A DNA stretch of 64,000 bases, from contig CM048553.1 of assembly GCA_026413225.1 (NCBI GenBank), positions 135,004,190-135,068,189 on the forward strand, read 5' to 3'. Within the stretch, counting starts at the first letter, position 1. Each line of letters begins with the position of its first letter. The notes below the pieces were generated by a model that saw only the letters and a list, made by a program, of their open reading frames with translations, searched no databases and had not been told where the DNA came from. Source of the DNA: Otis tarda. Its lineage: Eukaryota > Chordata > Aves > Otidiformes > Otididae. The translations under genes were made by a program, and so were the position numbers. Of this stretch, positions 11,439 through 24,700 are shown piece by piece.

Positions 11439-14427
11439 CCTTAACAGCTTTAATTCCTTCACAGTCCTGTGGTTTGGGAAGAGATGCTGGAGGCAATTTT
11501 CAGTACTAAATTGTTATGGTAGCTTAATTCAATAGACTATATAAAACCAAATTTAGTCTAAGATGTGTCTGTTTTTTTAACTTCTAATGTGTATTTTCCA
11601 CAGTGATAAAACATTTGAAATGAAACTTTCTATGAATGTTTACTAGCCCTCATGCGTAATGCTGCAAACAAAGCCCCACAAAGACCACATGATACAGGAA
11701 CACATGCTATAGAAAATGGCAATAATGGAAGCATAATGCTCCTGGAGCCCTCTTTTGTGCAGTCACTTTCTTAATATCTAAAATGTTATGAAATTAATCT
11801 GTTTGGAAGAGAAAAGATAGATATACAGATCATTGTCTAAGAACAGTGATGGTTACTGTATCTCAGTTAAGACTGATGAATGTCTTTCTAAACGAGAGTG
11901 TGAATGCATTAATGTTTAATTTTTATATACATAGAATCATTTTTACAAGGGTTGATAAGACTAAGGAAACATTTGTAAATGTTCTTCCGAAGTAGGATAA
12001 AAAATATTCTGAATTCTAGTGTTATAGCCACTGAATGTGGTATCTCATACACAAATACTAGTATTACATTCGTAACAGGCAATATCAATAAGTTAATGAA
12101 ACTTGCCCCACTGCTGCAAGCAAGTTGTCAAAATGTGAAACTGTGTAACTGTTTCCTTGGTGCTCATAGTGATGTGAAAGTGTCTCTAGAAGAGGTCCTG
12201 TAACATCTGGGGAGAAGATGAGAAGAGCACATAAAATACATACTGAACTCCCCAAATTTATTGTGGTTGCTTTTTTTTAAAAAATATATCAGTCAGAGTG
12301 TGGACCATTAAGTTAACATCAGTTGTGCTACCGGAATGTTTGACAGAGATTGCAACATGTGATTTATGAAATGTGACTACTGTATTTTAAGGAGCTTAGA
12401 GTTGGGAAAACCAGTTAAATGTGAAGACGAAAATGTAACCTGACCAAACTCCACATCAGATATGCTCATTAAAAAAATCTTGGATGAGGAAGAGAGGAAA
12501 TTATTAATACCTTCTATTGTTGGGTGCCTTGATAGTGATCCAGGGAGTGAAGTAAGGCCTTGCAGTGTGAAGATAACCAGAAATAAATGTACCAGGCAGA
12601 GTAAAGCAAGAGAGTACCCAGACTGTACTGCCTTCCTTTCATGCCCAGGAAGGCAAGAGCACAACCATATAAGAAAACTTGAGAAAGATCCCTCCATAAG
12701 CAAAAAAGACGTTTCCCAAAAAAAGGCAGGCACAGAACCTCAGTTCTTCCCCATTGCAGACAGGAAAATGTGAGTAAGCTGCCTCCAAGGCACGCCATGC
12801 CTAAGGCAAGTTGAAGAGGCCAAGGGGCCAGCCTTGCAAGTCGGCTGAGACACTACAGCAGGCAAAAGAAAACTGCATGGGGATTCTCTAAGAGGAAGAA
12901 GGTCTTTTGGTAAGTGTCAAACAAGACTTCTTTGCAAATTAGAAAAGATACGTTAGAAGTTTTCAGCTAGATGATTCATACTCACGTCATATCTGTGTGA
13001 CAAGAAATCAGTAGCTCTACCATATGTCCAAAACTCTATAGGGAAACTGCAATACCAATACCATGACAAGTCACATACTACACTCAGGTGAGTCATGTGG
13101 GACAAAAATCCTCTTCCCTTGTGAGAATGATATAATGGAAATATCCAGACATATGTTTAAAAGAAATAATTGTATCCGATTCCTTTATTTCAACAGCTTT
13201 ATTCTGGTTTTACAGTGAGGTAGTTCAGAGTGGTGACATTTGAATACCCTTCTGTAGATCAAAAGGTCTTTACACTGATATTTTAGGAATTCCTTTGTTT
13301 TGTGACGTTTTATTCTCTTATAGAGAAGAAATCTTGTTTTCTTCACTGTGTTTACAGAAAGTGAATAGGCACAGGCCCTTTCAGAACGCTGAAGTATTAG
13401 GAGGCACAGATTTATCAGAAACCAGGGAAACTGTAGTCAGCATAGTTAGCACTGGTCTAGAGGATCTACAACTGGGTCTGTGATGCACAACAGCCTTTTC
13501 CACTCATCTCTGACCAGACTGGAATTGAGTGTAGTTCTGTGCTCAGTAATAGAAGAATCTCCTTTGTATCCGACGCACTTCCCACATCCATTTACCATGG
13601 AAATTATTGCACAATGGGTCAGGAGTACAAAAATGCTTTCTTAGATTCACAGTATCTGGTATTTCCATTTATATTGTAACTTCACTTGCAAAGTGCACTC
13701 TTGGAAAAATAAGCAGTATGTCTTGTCTTCACAAGCCATACTCAGGACCCTGACAGTTATGGTCTCTTTCATTTCTCAATTTTACTGGTTTAAACCTTGA
13801 GTTGTTCAATCCAAAATAATTAAAGTACATCAGTAAACTTAGTGCAAATGAGAACAGAATTAAATTTAATTTAAGCCTTCTGACAGTTTGAAAACTGTCG
13901 GAGAGGAAAATATGTGCTGCAATTTCCTATAAATATTTTTTTACATAAACTCTGACATTGTTACATTGTAATTGATTCATCTTTTGTGAACTGTGCTTTT
14001 CTGTTTCATTCAGTGCTTCTAAGACTGCTTCTCTAAAGAGTACATAAAGTTTCTAGAGATCTGTTTTTGTAATCTTAAGTGGTTAGTCTTTCAGCTCCAG
14101 CGCTACTGTGATTTTAATTTATCAATCCACTGTTCAGTGAAATGCTGCAGAAACACTTAAAGCCATCACTTATTCCTACACCCATCAATGACAGTCTTCT
14201 GTACTTGTCAAACTAAGTTAAATGACACTCCTGCAATGTATACAATATCACTAATAAATTGGACAATCAATCACGTGCATGGTTTGACAGCAGTACCTTG
14301 AATACACTGAATTTAAAACACAGTTTTAAGAGGCAGGATTCATTACTCTTTTACTGACAAAAAGCTACTGTATGGACATCAAGAATTTCCTGATCACTAT
14401 GTACCATTAAAGGACACCTTGGGAAAT

Positions 14428-14453
14428 GGTTAGGCCACTGGTTAGGCCACTGG
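14428..14453. repeat. 12-bp tandem duplication GGTTAGGCCACT x2
   Basis: Two perfect adjacent copies (14428-14439 and 14440-14451) are followed by GG of a third. It is a local slippage or duplication event. Confidence 0.9.
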
Positions 14454-15709
14454 AAAGCTTTTTCATTACTTTAGTATAAAATGTTCCCATGGGAAATGTA
14501 AGTAATTGGAGATTACTTCCGATGACAGAAAAATAGCTTAACAGCAGGAGGAGAAAGGTCAGGGAGATATTAAGTAGATTTACTCAGGTTTCGTTACATA
14601 CAAAAGCTACTATTTTGTTTCAAAAAAGCACCAGGCTAACAGTGTTAAGCACAGACTGTCCCTGCAGCCACAATAAGTGCTTTTTATTAGGAGTAATTCC
14701 AACACTAAGCACTTCGCTGTACAGAAAATTGTTAGGGCTAAATTTTGCCTTGAAATCCCTGCGTCACTTGTGCCTCTTTGGCTGCAATAACAGCTCCCAG
14801 ACTAGCTGATCCCCAGAGTCTGAACATTGATGCTGATGTCTTTGCTATCCTCTGCTTCACAAGCTTTGCCTAATCCTCTACAGGAAAGTGTCTAAGTAGC
14901 TTAATTCCTCATTGTATATATGCAATTTTAAATATTTGCCCAAGTTTTGCTAAAATTCCGGTTGGAGAGTAAGTTCAACAGCTTTTCAAAAATACTTTTC
15001 ATTAGGAAAATAGTTCTCAGGACAGAAGATGAGGGTAAAGAGGGATGTATCTGAAGACAGAAAAAATACAGCCTAATCATATTGCAAATAAATTCTGCCT
15101 AGTGCCTGCAGAAAGTTACTTTAAAGGAAAATGGAGTACTGTATGTCAGCTATTTTATGTATACACGTCTTGCTTGGACAAAATGTACCAGAGATTTGCC
15201 AAAACTTTTCAATTTTGCAGAAAAAAATCTCCATTTATATTTATACATTCCTTGCTGTACTTTTTATAATATGACTCCATACTCCTCCCCCACCTCAGGA
15301 AAAAAAAAAAATTATCTTGCACTTACTAATTGGATGAATATGTAGAATTAGAATTAAACTTTTATTAATTTTTGGTTACAAAATTACTATCAAAATTGGT
15401 CTGTAATTGAAATATACAAATTGTAGGTTATGTTCAGTCATTTGACATTTTGAGGCAACTAGTTGGGAATCTTGGTGGTTATTTTTTAACTATACCTATT
15501 TGCCCTCATAACTGCATTATGGAAATGAATGTAAAATACTTTTCTGCAATTACTTTTCCTCTTCTGGCTTCCTCTTTTTTTCTGTAAATCTCCAAGAATA
15601 TATTAGTTGAAGGAATCACTGACAAAATTTGTCTTTTGACAGTAAGTATGTCAGCAAAAAGCAGGCTCTGGAGAATATTCTCTTTCCCTGCAGAATATAC
15701 AGCCTGAAC

Positions 15710-15753
15710 TAAAACAAAAATAAAACAAAAATAAAACAAAAATAAAACAAAAG
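15710..15753. repeat. 11-bp A-rich minisatellite, four copies
   Basis: The unit TAAAACAAAAA is repeated four times (15710-15720, 15721-15731, 15732-15742, 15743-15753), with only the last base of the last copy changed. Such near-identity suggests recent expansion and probable length polymorphism. Confidence 0.92.
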
Positions 15754-17404
15754 TGTCCTTCTGCTTCTATCAGCATCCTCAGTCTTAGCTGAAATCAAAT
15801 AGTCTCTAAAGTAAAGGTGAGATTCAGTCCACTAATTTAATTCATGTCTTTGGGGAATGTAGGTAACCACCCACTGAAAAGTTGCCTGAAATCTCCACCA
15901 TTTTTTTAATAGCTCATGAAAGTCATTGCCATCTGATTGATTTTCTAACAGAGGAAGTTTCCATCTTCTGATGCTTATTCTCTAAATCATCTAGTTACCC
16001 TCATCCACTCCCTTTTTTAACAGCACATCAGTTTAGACTGATTCTCTTTTGCACTCAACAGGAACAATTTCTAGCACTCTTTTTACATGACAAGAGAAAT
16101 TATTTTAGAAGTGACTGGAATACTAGCTTCAACCGTTAGGTTGATATATGCCTCCTAAAAAGAGTTTGATTGAAGGAATATTGCTTTTGTATTTAATATT
16201 TTTATCCAGCCCTGACAACAGAGAAGCGATTGACAGTATAAATGGAGATAGTGCTGTGAATTGAATTAAGATACATTATGGCTGATTTGTCAACATTTAT
16301 GATTTACAACTACATCTCTGTACCTCTTGAAAGAAAAAGAGATATTAGCTAAGGGTGACTCAGATGCGAGACAGAAATTCTTGTTGCCATGAAAATAATA
16401 GAAGCTGTTTCTGCTCTGTGGTGCATTAACTGTTCTAAAGTCAGGGTAACTCGACTGAAAGCAGTTAGGTTCGTTAGTGTTTGGAGCTAAGTAAATTAAA
16501 ACAGGATGTAATGGTTAGTTTCTAAAAACCTTTTGTGGGCGTAGAACAGAACACAAGAAAGAATATGCTGTGATAATGTATTTCAATGTACAAAATAATC
16601 AGGCAAATAAAGGCATAATAACATCCATGGGCTTATTTCAAAGACACAGAAGCATAATTTTGCATTTGCCTGATTGACACACATGCAACTGCTGATGTGC
16701 GTAGGAAATTTGAATGTGTACAGCATTATACCTCTGCAAATCTGGTCTTTGGGGAAACCTTTATTCTTCAGGCATACACAATTTAAAGCAGGCTTAGTGT
16801 TAAATGAAGTGAAGCTAAAAGAGACAGCTCATACAAGATTGACTTGGTGATACTCAGTCAGAAAAAGGAACCATGAGTTTTGCTTAACAGAAACACATTT
16901 TATTGAGTTTTCTTTGCCTCGGCATGAGCATTACCGTGTCTTTTACTGTCTTCTGTTTTAATAGCAGCATCATGCACACAGTTCTGTTGTTAATATTGCC
17001 GAGACGGCATATGTTTGTGGGTAAGTAATCTGTCTGTTTACAATGCCATTAGGAAACTGCTGACTCTACGAGTTCACCGTCTCATTTAAACCTTTCTCTG
17101 CTTCCGACTTGCTGAGTATTTGGTATTCAACACCGTGCAAGTGATTTCCTGCAGCCTCCCTAACACAAGTTGGTGGGTTGCTAAGGAATATATCTCAAGA
17201 GGTTAAGAGCTCTGCAGTCACCTTGATCTCAGTGCCAGTGATTATCTCTGTAATTTTCTGCTTCGTGTGTTATACCGCAGCACTGACCAAAGCTTATGTC
17301 TGTCCCTTGGCATGCGTAAGTGTGAACAATTATGGCTGTAGATGGAGAGATGTACCCGTTGCTTTCACAGTATAATCTCTTTAACACGTTATTACAAATG
17401 AAAT

Positions 17405-17836
17405 ATCATCACCTCTCGTATGAGGACAGGCTGAGAGAGTTGGGGCTGTTCAGCCTGGAGAAGAGGAGGCTCCGGGGAGACCTGATAGCGGTCTTCCAAT
17501 ACCTCAAGGGGGCCTACAGGAAAGATGGGGAGAAGCTGTTCAGTAGGGCCTCTTGTGATAGGACAAGGGGTAATGGGTTTAAATTAGAAGGAGGTAGGTT
17601 TAGATTAGATATTAGAAAAAAATTTTTTACAATGAGAGTTGTAGAGCACTGGAACAGGTTGCCCAGAGAGGTGGTGGATGCCCCATCCCTGGAAATGTTC
17701 AAGGCTAGGCTGGATGAGGCTCTGAGCAACCTGATCTAGTCAGGGATGTCCCTGCTTCTTGCAGGGGGGTTGGACTAGATGACCTTTGAAGGTCCCTTCC
17801 AACTCTAACCATTCTATGATTCTATGATTCTATGAT
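17405..17836 (+). mobile_element. CR1 LINE 3' end, about 430 bp, well preserved
   Basis: This is a 5'-truncated CR1 copy in sense with RALYL. The open frame to 17739 carries the familiar CR1 ORF2 C-terminal segments ([12 protein letters not shown]..., [17 protein letters not shown]), then a stop, the 'ttgcaggggggttggactag' 3' UTR, and three ATTCTATG units at 17813-17836. The open reading frame and intact tail mark it as one of the younger copies here. No reverse-transcriptase domain is included. Confidence 0.93.
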
Positions 17837-19150
17837 TTAACTTAAAAAAAAAAAGGGAAGCGAGATGGGTTGGAGAAACAAAGAGGGGTTTTTTGTCCTA
17901 GGTCATCCATTTTGGGTTCTTTTCATTGTCTTTGGTTCATAGCCTTTTCAGTACACACGCGGGACAACCGATTCACAGCCAGGAGGACTAGGAGCTGCCT
18001 TTATAAAACCCCAGACCTCTAAAGGTCTCACCTGATGTCTTGCATCGTGAGCTGTTAACTCAGCAGTCACAGTGAAGGATATTTAACACCAGCAGCTATA
18101 GCACACTTGAATTCAGTCAGCTTTCTTCAAGGAGACTAAGTAATGGGAAAGTGAAAAAAGAATCGAGCCCCTTGCTCTGGTGAGAGCTCATAGCAGCCCA
18201 TCCACCTCTAGCACCTCTGGGTGCTATTCCTACATTGAGGGTGAAGTAGCTGTTGCCACATCTTTGCCAATCATCCCAGGTAAGGAGTTCCTTTGCCGCT
18301 CTGAATCAGTGGTATTTCCACACAGAAATGCCTTTTGCCAGTGCAGAGAGATCTCAAATGGCCTGTGGGGAAAGTGACTCCCTCCCCACCTCTGGCTGGA
18401 GTACCCAGCGTCCATATCGTGGGACACAGGACTTAATTAACTGGAATGCCCTTGAATTGTGACTATTTCACTTACAATAAACTCAGACAAGAAATGTAAG
18501 CAAATCACCTCCTGTTAGCTTGTCAGTTGTGCTAGCAGGTTGCACAGTTAGAAGCCACAATATGTTTACGTCTCGTATCCCAGCCACAGGGTCAATAACC
18601 TTTTCACAGAGAGGTGGAGGAGAAGGACAAATTGGATAATGTTTGCTGCAGCTGAAGCCATGTGTATGCCCGTTTCAGACAGTGACTATAATGCAACATA
18701 CAGGATACCTGCAGTTACCGCTTATCTCAGTAGCAATGGGTGCTACTGAACTAAACCATGCAAAAATGCAAAGCAGCCTAACTTTAAGGTCAGAGGCAAC
18801 ACCTGTAGCAGAGCTCTTTAGATAGCTTCAGCTGTAAAATACTATATGAAAACTGCTGGGGCTTCTCTAGGTGAAAATTAAAGACATAACAGTATTGCTT
18901 CTGAAGCAATGAAATAAAAATTTAGAAGAATTCATAGATTACACTGCCCTGTGATAATCAGACCCCAAAATATGCTTCTAATTTTTCCTACTCTGGTCCC
19001 ACATACAAGCAGTAGACCATGTGTGTTGAACCTGTCATTTGCAAAGCTGAAGGAGCATAAAGAACCAAGTTCAATTTCAAGACAGAAGTTACCTGAACAG
19101 GGAACAGAGCAAAAGGATCAAATTCTCAGGGGCTGACTGATATGTGAAAG

Positions 19151-19172
19151 TACTTCTCTCGAAAGAGAAGTA
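19151..19172. repeat. Short perfect hairpin, 9-bp arms, CGAA loop
   Basis: TACTTCTCT (19151-19159), loop CGAA, AGAGAAGTA (19164-19172). It is short enough to be chance in 64 kb and no flanking gene explains it. Confidence 0.7.
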
Positions 19173-21003
19173 TTATCCAAGATATTATAGTAAATTAAAA
19201 ATATTTTTAAAAGATAAGCCACATTTTTCAAGAATATAAAAATATTCTACATGAAGAATGCTGTGTGACAGGATCTTGTCAGTTGTACAGTGACAGAGTG
19301 AGAGCAGAAGTTAGGGAAGGAGAAAAACAATCAGTTGCCACACCAGAAACCCTTTCTTGCATTTTCCCTACACAAAACCTCCACTGCCTGCCACTACCCT
19401 CAGATCTCTGCCTGAGATCTATCTTCTTCCTGTGCTCCGTTGGTGCCACCATTCCTGGGGATGGCTTTGAGCTCTCTCTGTCATGGCATTTGCATGTGAA
19501 AAGTTCCACACTCTGAAAGCTCAGTGAAGGGATAACAGTCCTTATCGTGTCCTATGGGCCAGAATTGAGTTGTCACAGAAAGATACAGCTGCCCTTCAGC
19601 CTTACTTTAGCTGGTGCAAAGTGAATTATTCTTCATCAGCTTCACAAGGTCTTCTAAACTTAATTTATCCAGTCTTTACGCAAATTGAATTAATGTTACT
19701 CCAGGTGAAAGGTTTCATGTGACAGGCCTTTTGAATTTAATCTATTTTTATTCAAATTGTCTGTTATCTTCTACTTAAAACCACAAATTGAAGGATGGGC
19801 TTATTGCAACTATTAATCATTCAGCTAAATAAAACTGCTAGCAAACTGTAAATAGCTGTATATAAAATAATAGGTCTGCTACCTGCTACCTCTCAGTTCC
19901 ATGTAGACCAGCTATGGAGTGAAAGATTAAATAAGAGCTGTCACATAGTTTAGGGAAAATTTTGCTAGTTTTGCGTTAAGATAAGAAACAGAAACATGAT
20001 CTCTGTACAAGGTCCAGCTATTATTACTTGATGTGATTACTTCTCTGCCACACACAGCTCACCTCCTGCTGGGTTCTAGTCTCTCAGGGCTGTTTTATTT
20101 AGTTAGTGTTTCACAGAATATGCACATAAGGCTTTCTTTTCTCAAATAAATTACTAACAGGACTACAGTCAGCTTTCTCACCTGGTGAGTTTCATGATCT
20201 TCACTGCTTGATCCAGTATTTTGTGGGTAGACATTACAACTTATCCTATCACTTGCACTTGGGCACTTGCATCCAAGGCAGATGTGGCAGAGGTGGAAAT
20301 TGTCCCCTGACCTCCTGCTCCTTTGATGGATATTTTTACCAGTTGCTGACAGGGAAAACTGCAAACCTTCAAAATTGAACCACTGGGATAAAATGATTAC
20401 TGAGGTAATTTAAGCCTGCCAACTCTATTTTTTCCACCTTCTACATGGTCAATTTCTGAAACATAGCAAATGGAAGAAAAGCGGGAAAAGGCATTATGTG
20501 ATGAGGAAAAATGAATCCAAAGAACTCCAGAATTCCTGTGTCATTCTTCAAATTATGCACTAAAAAAAAAAATTGAAGATGTTTTGCTCAATGTTCAAGA
20601 GCAGAAATTATGCACAAGTCCATTCCCTATGAAGACAAACTCCATTAACATGTAGCTACCACCATTCATCTCCCTTTATTTTCAGTGAATGTTTTCTTCC
20701 ATGCTTTATCCTTTTTAAGGCTCTCCTTTCTACCTTTCTGCTGTCTTATTTAAAGCCTCTCCTTTTTCTGTGTACTATTTGTAATTGTCCTCAGGCCAGT
20801 GAAAAATTTTGGGTATTACTAGTCCTTTATTAGGCAGAGTATAAATCCCTTGTGACTTTTCCATGCAGACCATTTATTAACTCTTTGGTTCTATTTTTTC
20901 AGATGTGTGAGGTAGACTTCATTGCTATTTCTTTGCCATAAAGGTAGAAAGTTGCTAAACTAGGAAGATCAATCTAGGATTGGCTTTGCAAATGACAGCT
21001 TAA

Positions 21004-21091
21004 AAATAGTTTTTCCTTGGACCTTTGCAATTTCCTACCTATATTAACAAATATAGGTAGGAAATTGCAAAGGTCCAAGGAAAAACTATTT
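21004..21091. repeat. Perfect 42-bp inverted repeat with a 4-nt loop
   Basis: The left arm 21004-21045 and right arm 21050-21091 are exact reverse complements over 42 bp, separated only by AACA (21046-21049). The arm starts AAATAGTTTTTCC and reaches CTATATT at the loop. The RALYL pre-mRNA would fold here into an 88-nt hairpin without a single mismatch. Complementarity stops abruptly at both outer ends and no target-site duplication is evident. The possibilities are a recent template-switch inversion-duplication, a miniature element, or a hairpin RNA precursor. The sequence alone favours the first, because the loop is tiny and the arms are identical. Confidence 0.97.
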
Positions 21092-21735
21092 GAGGGTGCC
21101 TGTCTTTTCCCAGGTTGTTACCTACATTCCCTTCTGAACCTGAGAGGAAAGGCATCTCTGTAAAGCTATTGCTTGCATCATTCACTTTCCAAACCTTTTT
21201 TCTTTTCTCTTTATGATGAAAGAAGATTTGGCGAACTCAAGGACCAACAGTCCAATCCTTTCCATGTTTCTCATAAATCAACTTCATTGTCTTATCTCTG
21301 CTCATCTACTCACTTATTTACCAATCTTTCATGTATTTAATGTCTTCCTAGTTCACTGATTATGCTGTGTTAACCCAGCAAAGAAGAGGGCTTCAGTACT
21401 AGAGTGCTCACTTCATTTTCTCACTCAGACAATTACACTGTAATGATCCTCTAATTAGAGAGCTGTTGTGCTGCATTAAATCCTTTCTATATTTGCTGTC
21501 AACTGTTTACACTGTTCTGCGTCTCCCAGACTTCACACTTCCATGTATACTACAGTGATAGCTGACAACAGATTCGACAAACTTAATGTACAGTGTACGG
21601 TTGTGGAAAAGAAGTGTAAGGACTTTGAAGAAGGCTTTGAAATGTAAAAGTAAGCCAATATTACCACAAAAGTTGTAATCAATGTGTATTTTTCTATAAA
21701 CCAGTTCATTCTTGTTTTTCTGTGTTTTTCCACAG

Positions 21736-21783
21736 TGGTTATGTCTTTGATTATGATTACTACAGAGATGATTTCTACAATCG
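21736..21783 (+). CDS. RALYL: RALYL coding exon, 48 nt (GYVFDYDYYRDDFYN)
   Basis: After a base completing Gly, the exon reads G-Y-V-F-D-Y-D-Y-Y-R-D-D-F-Y-N and ends with CG of an Arg codon. The acceptor is ttttccacag (to 21735) and the donor gtatgtg (from 21784). This Tyr/Asp-rich segment is characteristic of RALY, RALYL and hnRNP C just before the proline-rich stretch. Its biochemical role is not established from sequence. The exon is phase 2 at both ends, so it can be skipped in frame. RALY has a known isoform difference of 16 residues at this place. Here 48 nt is also 16 codons, which makes this a strong candidate cassette exon. The perfect hairpin at 21004-21091 ends 644 bp before it. Confidence 0.95.
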
Positions 21784-24700
21784 GTATGTGGGGTTATATT
21801 TTTTTATATCCTATACCACTTCTACTGTTTGTTTATAATGTAATCACATCATTTGGTTAGACACGTCTGTTCTGATTTTACATATTATTCATTTCATTAT
21901 TTCTATTGTGTATCAGAAGAAGACTATTTGAATATATCACAAACAGAGAAGATTGCCACCACTAAATGTATGCTCATTAACCAACTCTTTTGGTATTATT
22001 CTTCTCTAAGAGCTTTTGGGGCATTCTCTGTGCTGAACAGTTTAATGGGAGTTTAATTGCTCAGTGTTTCTTCCTACAGAGTTCTTCCAGGCTTACTTTC
22101 ACTGGAACATAGAGCAGCTGTAAAATTCTTCAGTATGACACTCATGTCTTTGTCTTTTCATCCATGTATATGAAAAGATACAGAATGTCTCCTGAAAAAA
22201 AATGTGTCTTCCAAGAACATTTAGAAGTCTAGAAGGACCTTGAGGGAAGTAAGACCACAAGTTGAACAGCATGTGTGCTTCTGTGGGACGAAAAGAAGTG
22301 TGGATACCTGAGCAACTGGAGGCTTATGGCTTGAGCATGTCCACACAGCCTAGCTCAGCACTGTAGGAATTTATTCATTCAGATGTAGTAGAATCACCAC
22401 AACACAGGGTTAACATGGATGACCAGGGATAACCAATTCGTGATCCAGCAGTGTTGTGTCTCTGTATTGCAGCAGTCTGGTTTAGCACAGGCCACATGAG
22501 TCAGAGTGGAGCAAAGCATTACTCCACCAACCTCTTCTTATCTGAGATTTCTTTTATGTAAAGCAATGGACAATAGTAGGAGAGTGGTTTACACTCTGAA
22601 GTTAAGTTATTGTATGGGGTCGATTCAATTTGAGTCACTAGTTTTGTTTTTGTATATAAATAACCATGCTTACTTTGGACAGAACTTCAAATATTGAGCT
22701 ATAAACATATGGAGTAAAAGCCATCAATGCAGTTTAATCCTGGACCATCCAGCCTTGACAGTAGGAGCAGCTCGTGTCCTCTAAAAAGTTAACTTCCACT
22801 GACTTGGGTTTACTGCTCCGAATTTCATCAGTGAATTCATATGTTTTTAAACAGAGTACTGTTTCTGAGCTATGCTATTTGAATATTAAAGTTACATGGC
22901 TTTAATTTTTTCCCTAATTCGATACATTATGGGTAGCATAAATGAACAACTGTAATGGTGACATTTCCACAACAAAATAAATACTTCAGGGACATTAAAT
23001 ATTGTTTCTGCGGAACTTGGTGTCTTTCTTGGTGACTGTCTTATTATAAAAAACTGCTGACAGTGAAATATGTCCATAAATCTATTCAATAGTATAATTT
23101 TATGAGTTAGAAATCTTTCACAATTAGCATAGCAGAACTTTTATGGTAGAAAACCCAAACATGAGGTTGGCCTGACAAGGCTGGACATGCTGATCGGTTG
23201 ACAATAAAAACCTTAAGACGTTAAGGGTCTCTGTTAGACCCAAGCTAATGGATGTGGAAGATGAAAAGCTCTATATGTTAGGCATGGAAGAGAAAATCCA
23301 ATGGAGAGTTTGATGTACCAGCAACATGCCTATAGGAAATATAAATTAAGATATATAGTTATAGTTCTTTGAATTTCTGAACTTTTGAACTTTCTGAATT
23401 TCTGTGGTCAAACCATACGTCTTGTTTGCTAATATCAATTAATTCTTCAACCTCCCTGAAGGAAGAATACACCTGTCTTATCTTGACTAAATCAGTGGTC
23501 GGTCAGAAAATGACAACAAGAATAGTTAGTGTTTTATAAAATCTGTATGAACACAGATTGACAAGATCAGAACTGCCCAATTTAGAAGAGTGGATGAAAT
23601 AAAAGGCACTGACAGATGCACATTAGTGATTATTGGGACAAAGAATTGCTTTAGAACTGAACATTTCTGTTTATAATTTCTCATACTACATAATTTCTCA
23701 ACTATAAGCACAAGAAGACAGGCAGGGTACTTCAAAACTGATAAAAGGAAGCATTTTTTTAAAGAAAGTGTTGAAATATGTAGAACTTAATGCAACAAAA
23801 TACCAAGCCCAAAAGCTTTGCATAATTTCAGAAATAAAAGTACAAATAGTAATATTAGATAACAGTCCTTTTATATATTTCAAAAAAGGAAGCATAGTTT
23901 TGCATTTCAATACATTATCTAAACAAGAACTATTGGAAGCTAGGAAAAAATCATCTTTGGAAGAATAATTGCATAATGATCTTTTGCATGAGAGCTTACA
24001 GTTCTGAAACATTTTTCTCTAGTAATGCCAAATGGGAGATTGTGACCAACCTGCAGATCATCCAGTTTTAGTGTTCATCTTCATAGACAAGTGTTTAGTT
24101 ATGCTCACCATGCCTGGAAACTGCTTATGCTGTAAGAATATTCAAGGCCATGGAGTTCAAGTTTACGGAGGGTGACAGGATCTCTGTGACACATTTTGTA
24201 GGCAGCTGTGGCAAAGGAGGGAGATGGTTATATTGTCTGTAGGATCACAGTACAGACAACAGTAAGGATCCTGGGATTTACGCATTAGATGTTTATTTGC
24301 CAGAAAATAAGCTAGAAGACTTAAGTTTAATTCTGCTTCCCGTTCAGCATGCTGTTAGACACTGTGGTGAGGGAATTACTGTTTCTTTTCTGTCTGTTTT
24401 CACATCTGCCCAGCTGGGTGACAGTAGTCAGAATTGTGAAAATTAAACATGCAGTTATAAATTTCCATAATTACTAGTTGCAAGTATCATCTGAAAGAAA
24501 CTTGAGAATGTTTTCTGAGAATGTTGCTTGTCCCACTGCTTCAGTCCCTGAATTGAAAGTCTTTTTGTTTTCTTCTCCTGATCTGTCATATTCAGAGCTC
24601 ATAGCTTTTATGTTCTAAATATATCTGTAGCTTTGATTACCTTTGCTACTGTCTTTATTTTCTTCTATGCAGGTTAATTATCTGCTATTGATAACCCCAT

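Larger units (their letters stand above)
750..21735 (+). other. RALYL: RALYL intron, about 21.0 kb
   Basis: The intron runs from gtaagt at 750 to ttttccacag at 21735. It holds four CR1 fragments in sense (1161-1235, 8871-9022, 9560-9780, 17405-17836), one antisense solo LTR (about 6957-7519), several short tandem repeats and a perfect 88-bp hairpin (21004-21091). The remaining stretches (1.24-6.9, 7.5-8.87, 9.8-17.4 and 17.8-21.0 kb) show no gene, RNA gene or repeat that I can recognise. They are A/T-rich unique-looking sequence with scattered short chance open frames. Non-exonic conserved elements may be present but cannot be judged without an alignment. Confidence 0.8.

Noticed and set aside
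12377..12798. Overlapping open frames on both strands around 12.4-12.8 kb
   Set aside because: Both strands are open over the same stretch and neither shows a known motif, which indicates a chance lack of stops and not a gene or processed pseudogene.
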